DNA from: Cryptomeria japonica
Taxonomy: Eukaryota > Streptophyta > Pinopsida > Cupressales > Cupressaceae
Assembly (NCBI RefSeq): GCF_030272615.1
Contig: NC_081413.1
Span: 185,392,115 to 185,456,114 of the forward strand
Direction: 5' to 3'
Length of the DNA: 64,000 bases
In this document: one piece after another, positions 60,925 through 64,000 of the stretch
Position numbering within the stretch: position 1 is the stretch's first letter
Layout of the letters: each line of letters begins with the position of its first letter
The notes under the pieces: model-generated
Database searches by the model: none
What the model saw: only the letters and a program-made list of their open reading frames with translations
Told to the model about the DNA's origin: nothing
Made by a program: the position numbers and the translations under genes

Positions 60925-61012
60925 TCAGACACACGGTTCACAAGTTATGGCCTCCAGAAGTTTGCAATCCTAAAATAGGAAATATAAAAATGCATCAAAC
61001 ACATAAATGAGC
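60925..61012. other. unassigned sequence right of G
   Basis: No domain seen. Probably decayed RT or protease sequence of G truncated by C4. Confidence 0.35.
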
Positions 61013-61496
61013 TGTAAAAGGGAGGTACATGTTTTTATGTGTGTTTCGACACATCATAGGGAATCTATATTAGAAATAAGGTTATCTCTACTTTATTGGG
61101 TGGTTTTAGCCAATGGTTTTGTAATACCATTTGACAGTTTCTTGTATTGTATCTCCTATATATGAGGTGCATGAGATAGAGGTTGTGTGTAAGAGTCTAA
61201 TGGATATTGAGTTACCTCTAAATCTTTGGTTGGTGGTACTCTTGTGAAGACCTTTCTCTACAAGCATATTGTAATCTGTTGTTGATTTCTGAATAATATA
61301 TTGGGTGGCTTTTGGAGTGTGGGGTTTTTCTCCTGGAAGGGTTTTTCCCACTTAAATCACTATGTTGTGGTATGCATGCTATTATGTCTATTTCTATTAA
61401 TTTTTTGTTAATTTTGTAATGATTTGTAAAGGTTTTTGCATTACCCTCCTCTCAAGGTTAGTGTAGGAAGTTGTTTTGCTACTTAACTTCCTTACA
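61013..61496 (+). repeat. 5' LTR of C4 (start uncertain)
   Basis: The right end is firm: ...CTTCCTTACA then AGTGGTATTAGAGCC. The left end is set at TGTAAAAGGG (61013) because it mirrors the right end; another TG further right is possible. Contains CTCCTATATATGAGG near 61150 and a GGTTTTTCCCA phrase near 61340 like other copia LTRs here. Confidence 0.5.
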
Positions 61497-61512
61497 AGTG
61501 GTATTAGAGCCT
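61497..61512 (+). promoter_or_regulatory. C4 primer-binding site
   Basis: AGTGGTATTAGAGCC, a tRNA-Met type site with T for C in the middle. Confidence 0.75.
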
Positions 61513-61618
61513 GATCACCTTTGGTTTCAATTGTGGGTTGTTGAGTTTTTGAACTAATCCATATCTGAGTGAGAGCTTATGCAAAACAAAAAATTTGATC
61601 TTGTTGTAGGAATTTCAA

Positions 61619-62345
61619 ATGGAAAGTTCATCAAAGAGAATAGAGGTGGAGAAATTTTTTGGAAGTAATTTTGAGTTGTGGAAGCTGAAGATGGAGGATT
61701 TTCTAATAGATTGAGATCTGTGGGATGCTTTTGATGGGAATGTCTCAAGAATCTCATATCCTACTATGACTGCTCAATATGATTTTATGGACCATAAAGC
61801 CAAGAGTCTAATTAGATTGTGCTTGGCAGGCTCTTCTAATAAATGTTCATGAAGAGGCCTCTGCAAAGAAGCTATGGACTAAGCTTGGCGAGATGCATCA
61901 AGCCAAATCTTTATTGAATTAGATTTTCTTGAGGATGAAATTGTATTCCTTGAGAATGGAAGAGGGTGGATGGATAATAGACCACATGGAAGCATTTAAT
62001 ATTTTGGTGGCTCAATTTCTATCTATTGGTGTTAAGATGGATGAGGAGGAGAAGTGCCCAATCTTGCTATGTTCTTTTCCTGATTCATGGGATTGTCTTG
62101 TTATGGCTATTGGTAGTACTTATGTTGTTTTGAAGTCTAAAATGTGGTGGGTGCTCTTCTTGGTGAAGAGATGCAGAGGAAGGTATCCATCACTTTGAAA
62201 GAAGCCCAACTATCCATGGAATACCTAAGGATAAAGGCAAGAAGAATGAGAAGTGTAATAAATTCAAGTCTAGAAGGAGATCAAAATCTCCTAGAAAGTC
62301 TAAAGTCATCTACTGGAATTGCGATTGTATACAACTAAAATTGGC
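61619..62345 (+). pseudogene. C4 copia gag fragment
   Basis: ATG 61619 (MESSSKRIEVEKFFGSNFELW), the UBN2 Gag start. TAG in DFLID-stop-DLWDAF, a frameshift near 61835, then LYSLRMEEGGWIIDHMEAFN and DEEEKCPILLCSFPDSWDCLVMAIG (61930-62130), typical of the family. Another frameshift near 62150, Arg/Ser/Lys-rich linker, and the beginning of a zinc knuckle (CNC) at about 62320, where the element ends against the next LTR. Truncated. Confidence 0.85.
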
Positions 62346-63222
62346 TTGAGAAAAAATAATTAAATACATGCTATTTAATTGAAACCTAATTCCTCTATCT
62401 ATAATTAAATTCTTTAATTCATTTATATGATTCATGGCATTCATTCTTCTTATCCCAAAATCATTTCCACATCATTTACCAACCCATCTTATCATGCTAC
62501 ATAAAATTGCCACATAAATCTCATATAATTAAATATTCTCAAATATTTAATTGCACAAATATCTTCAACAAACTAAAGAGACACATGGCATTGTAACTAA
62601 TTGGGAAGACACTTGGCATTCCCTTTTTCTTTCCATCCTCCACATAGCACTTGCTTCCTCTTAAGGAAACATGATCTACTTTTTAATCTAACTTCTCCAT
62701 CTCCAACCATTCATCTTCTCAAATCGAATCTTGACCATCCATCTCTGCCACCTAGGACATGAGCCTTGGTGAATCTATAAATAAACCCTCATTTACACAA
62801 ATTAAAGATCTAGAAGTAGCTATTAAGAAAAGAGAGCATTTAGTATTCCAACATTTTCAGTAATTAGCCAACAATCTTTGAGCATTTAGCATTGCATATC
62901 ATAGTTTTCATCATCTAGAATAGATCAATAGAGCATTCTATCATAATGTAGATCAAATTTATATCTCATCTAGCTTAATATCATATATTGTAGGAAGAAT
63001 TTCTTGCATTTACATTCGATCTTGTTCTCTAGGTTATCATTTTGAAAGCCACAAGTGCATAAGTTTGAGAGCTAATATGGCTTGATAAATCCTTAGAGAT
63101 AGAGGAAAATGGGTAATTCACAAGAAGGTTGAGTTTGAATTCCTTTCTCTTAATTTTCTTTCAATTTAGTCTCATTGATGTGTTTAGTGTTTTAATCTGA
63201 TTGACACAAATTCTGGTACACA
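62346..63222 (+). repeat. 5' LTR of a plus-strand gypsy element
   Basis: TGAGAAAAAATAATTAAATA...GGTACACA, about 877 bp. TATAAATA at 62776-62783 is the TATA box. The right end is fixed by a gypsy-type primer site (TTTGGCACCCACCATGGGGC, 63228-63247). The left end is less certain, taken from the TG that ends C4 homology. Confidence 0.65.
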
Positions 63223-64000
63223 TTTTTTTGGCACCCACCATGGGGCCTTGCCTCGTTTTTAAAATTTTATTGTAGGTTTTTGACAGATACAGATCCAAAA
63301 TTTTGTTTCAGTGCATTCAACTTAGTCTAGTGCATTCAAATTAAACTCTAGCACATTTAATCTTTATTATTGTGTATTTACAGTTCTTATAACGCATTCA
63401 ATATTTGTCTTAGTGCATTCGATGTATTATGTTGTGCATTTGATGCATTCTATAAAGTATTTAACATCTTTTCTAGCACATTTAATTTCTATTTTACCTC
63501 ATTTGAAATAAAAGCTTGAATTTTTCTAAATAGTGTCTTTGTCTATTTTGCAGGTGAATTTTTGATAATTGGAGACCAAACAGAGATGAATTCAAACTAC
63601 TGATAGTAATGTTGTAGGACCTAACATGGAGAGTTTCAACATGATTTCTTATCTCTTTTATCTACATGCTTAAAATAGGTGCATAGCTTAAGTAAAGGGT
63701 TAATTGAACATTGTCTATTGTGCTTGTAAAGTGATAAGCATATGCTCTCCCCTTAATTGGGTGACCAAAAAGCCAAACTCACTCTTTCAATTCATTGCAT
63801 TAGGATAATATTTTTTAGAATGTCTTCCCTTGCAAGTATCCCATAAGGCCAGGTGAGAGGGGAATGACCTAAGTGGGAATGACTAAAGCCAAGCTATTCC
63901 AACCCACTATAAACAAATTTTGGTTGTGATGAAAGTCACATCCAACAGTAGTGTTCATTGATATCACTCCCCCAATATCCTTGTGATGCGTAAAGCCTTT
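63223..64000 (+). mobile_element. primer site and leader of the plus-strand gypsy element
   Basis: After the primer site comes an untranslated leader with about eight short repeats around TAGTGCATTCAA (63312-63490). No gag frame appears before the window ends. The primer context TGGCACCCACC...GGGGC is like that of several plant gypsy groups. Confidence 0.55.

Larger units (their letters stand above)
5866..61012 (-). mobile_element. G, a Tat/Ogre-like Ty3/gypsy element broken by nested insertions
   Basis: On the minus strand, from right to left: reverse transcriptase (60523-60850), RNase H of the RT (58254-57640), a second RNase H domain (57540-57463, continuing at 22133-21700), integrase zinc finger and core (21659-20760) and pol tail to 20404. 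Downstream of pol, in antisense, lies a PMD gene, and then an LTR at 5866-8156. RT-RH-aRH-IN order plus an antisense PMD frame is the known layout of some Tat-lineage elements. The pol pieces are proved to be one gene by matching duplications and resumed frames at the edges of S1 and S2. That the LTR and the PMD gene belong to the same copy is inference from order and orientation. Its 5' LTR and gag are not seen. Confidence 0.6.

Overview
The window looks like repeat-rich nuclear DNA of a large-genome land plant. A gymnosperm is my guess from the style of the elements, not something the sequence proves. I see no tRNA, rRNA, CRISPR or ordinary host gene. Almost everything is LTR retrotransposon: Ty1/copia elements with tRNA-Met type primer sites, Ty3/gypsy elements of Tat/Ogre character, and a family with no polymerase, called R here, which is the most interesting content. 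All coding regions are decayed.

Layout. 1-4900: 3' half of a diverged R element (R0) with its 3' LTR. 4902-5582: broken unknown reading frame. 5866-8156: Tat-type LTR (minus). 8459-18443: broken Plant Mobile Domain (PMD) gene on plus, split by a complete copia element C1 (10490-17952, minus, target duplication CATCT). 18444-20403: AT-rich spacer with a minisatellite. 20404-61012: a minus-strand Tat-like gypsy pol (G) cut into pieces by nested insertions.

Target-site duplications and resumed reading frames give the nest. G is interrupted by a very long solo LTR S1 (22134-57457, CTACC) and by a solo LTR S2 (58260-60517, GTAAT/GTAAC). S1 is interrupted by R1 (22226-53277, minus, CTAAT on both sides). 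R1 is interrupted by a tandem copia pair C2/C3 (23441-35114, plus). The last copia LTR is interrupted by R2 (35115-48370, plus). R2 is interrupted by R3 (37215-43926, GTGAT/GTGAC). That is six layers. The right edge of R2 is a scar with filler copied from an R gag. After G come a truncated copia start C4 (about 61013-62345) and the 5' LTR and leader of a plus-strand gypsy element (62346-64000).

The R family has two long reading frames and no protease, integrase, reverse transcriptase or RNase H. ORF1 is a coiled-coil Gag-like protein with four CCHC knuckles. ORF2 is about 1060-1080 codons: an unrecognised N-terminal domain, a Lys-rich nuclear-signal-like patch and a C-terminal coiled coil. 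R elements share with the copia elements the C-rich LTR end, the primer site, the polypurine tract and an inverted repeat around that tract, so copia machinery probably moves R in trans. Most nonsense codons in R are TAG at glutamine positions, the pattern expected from deamination of CHG-methylated CAG.
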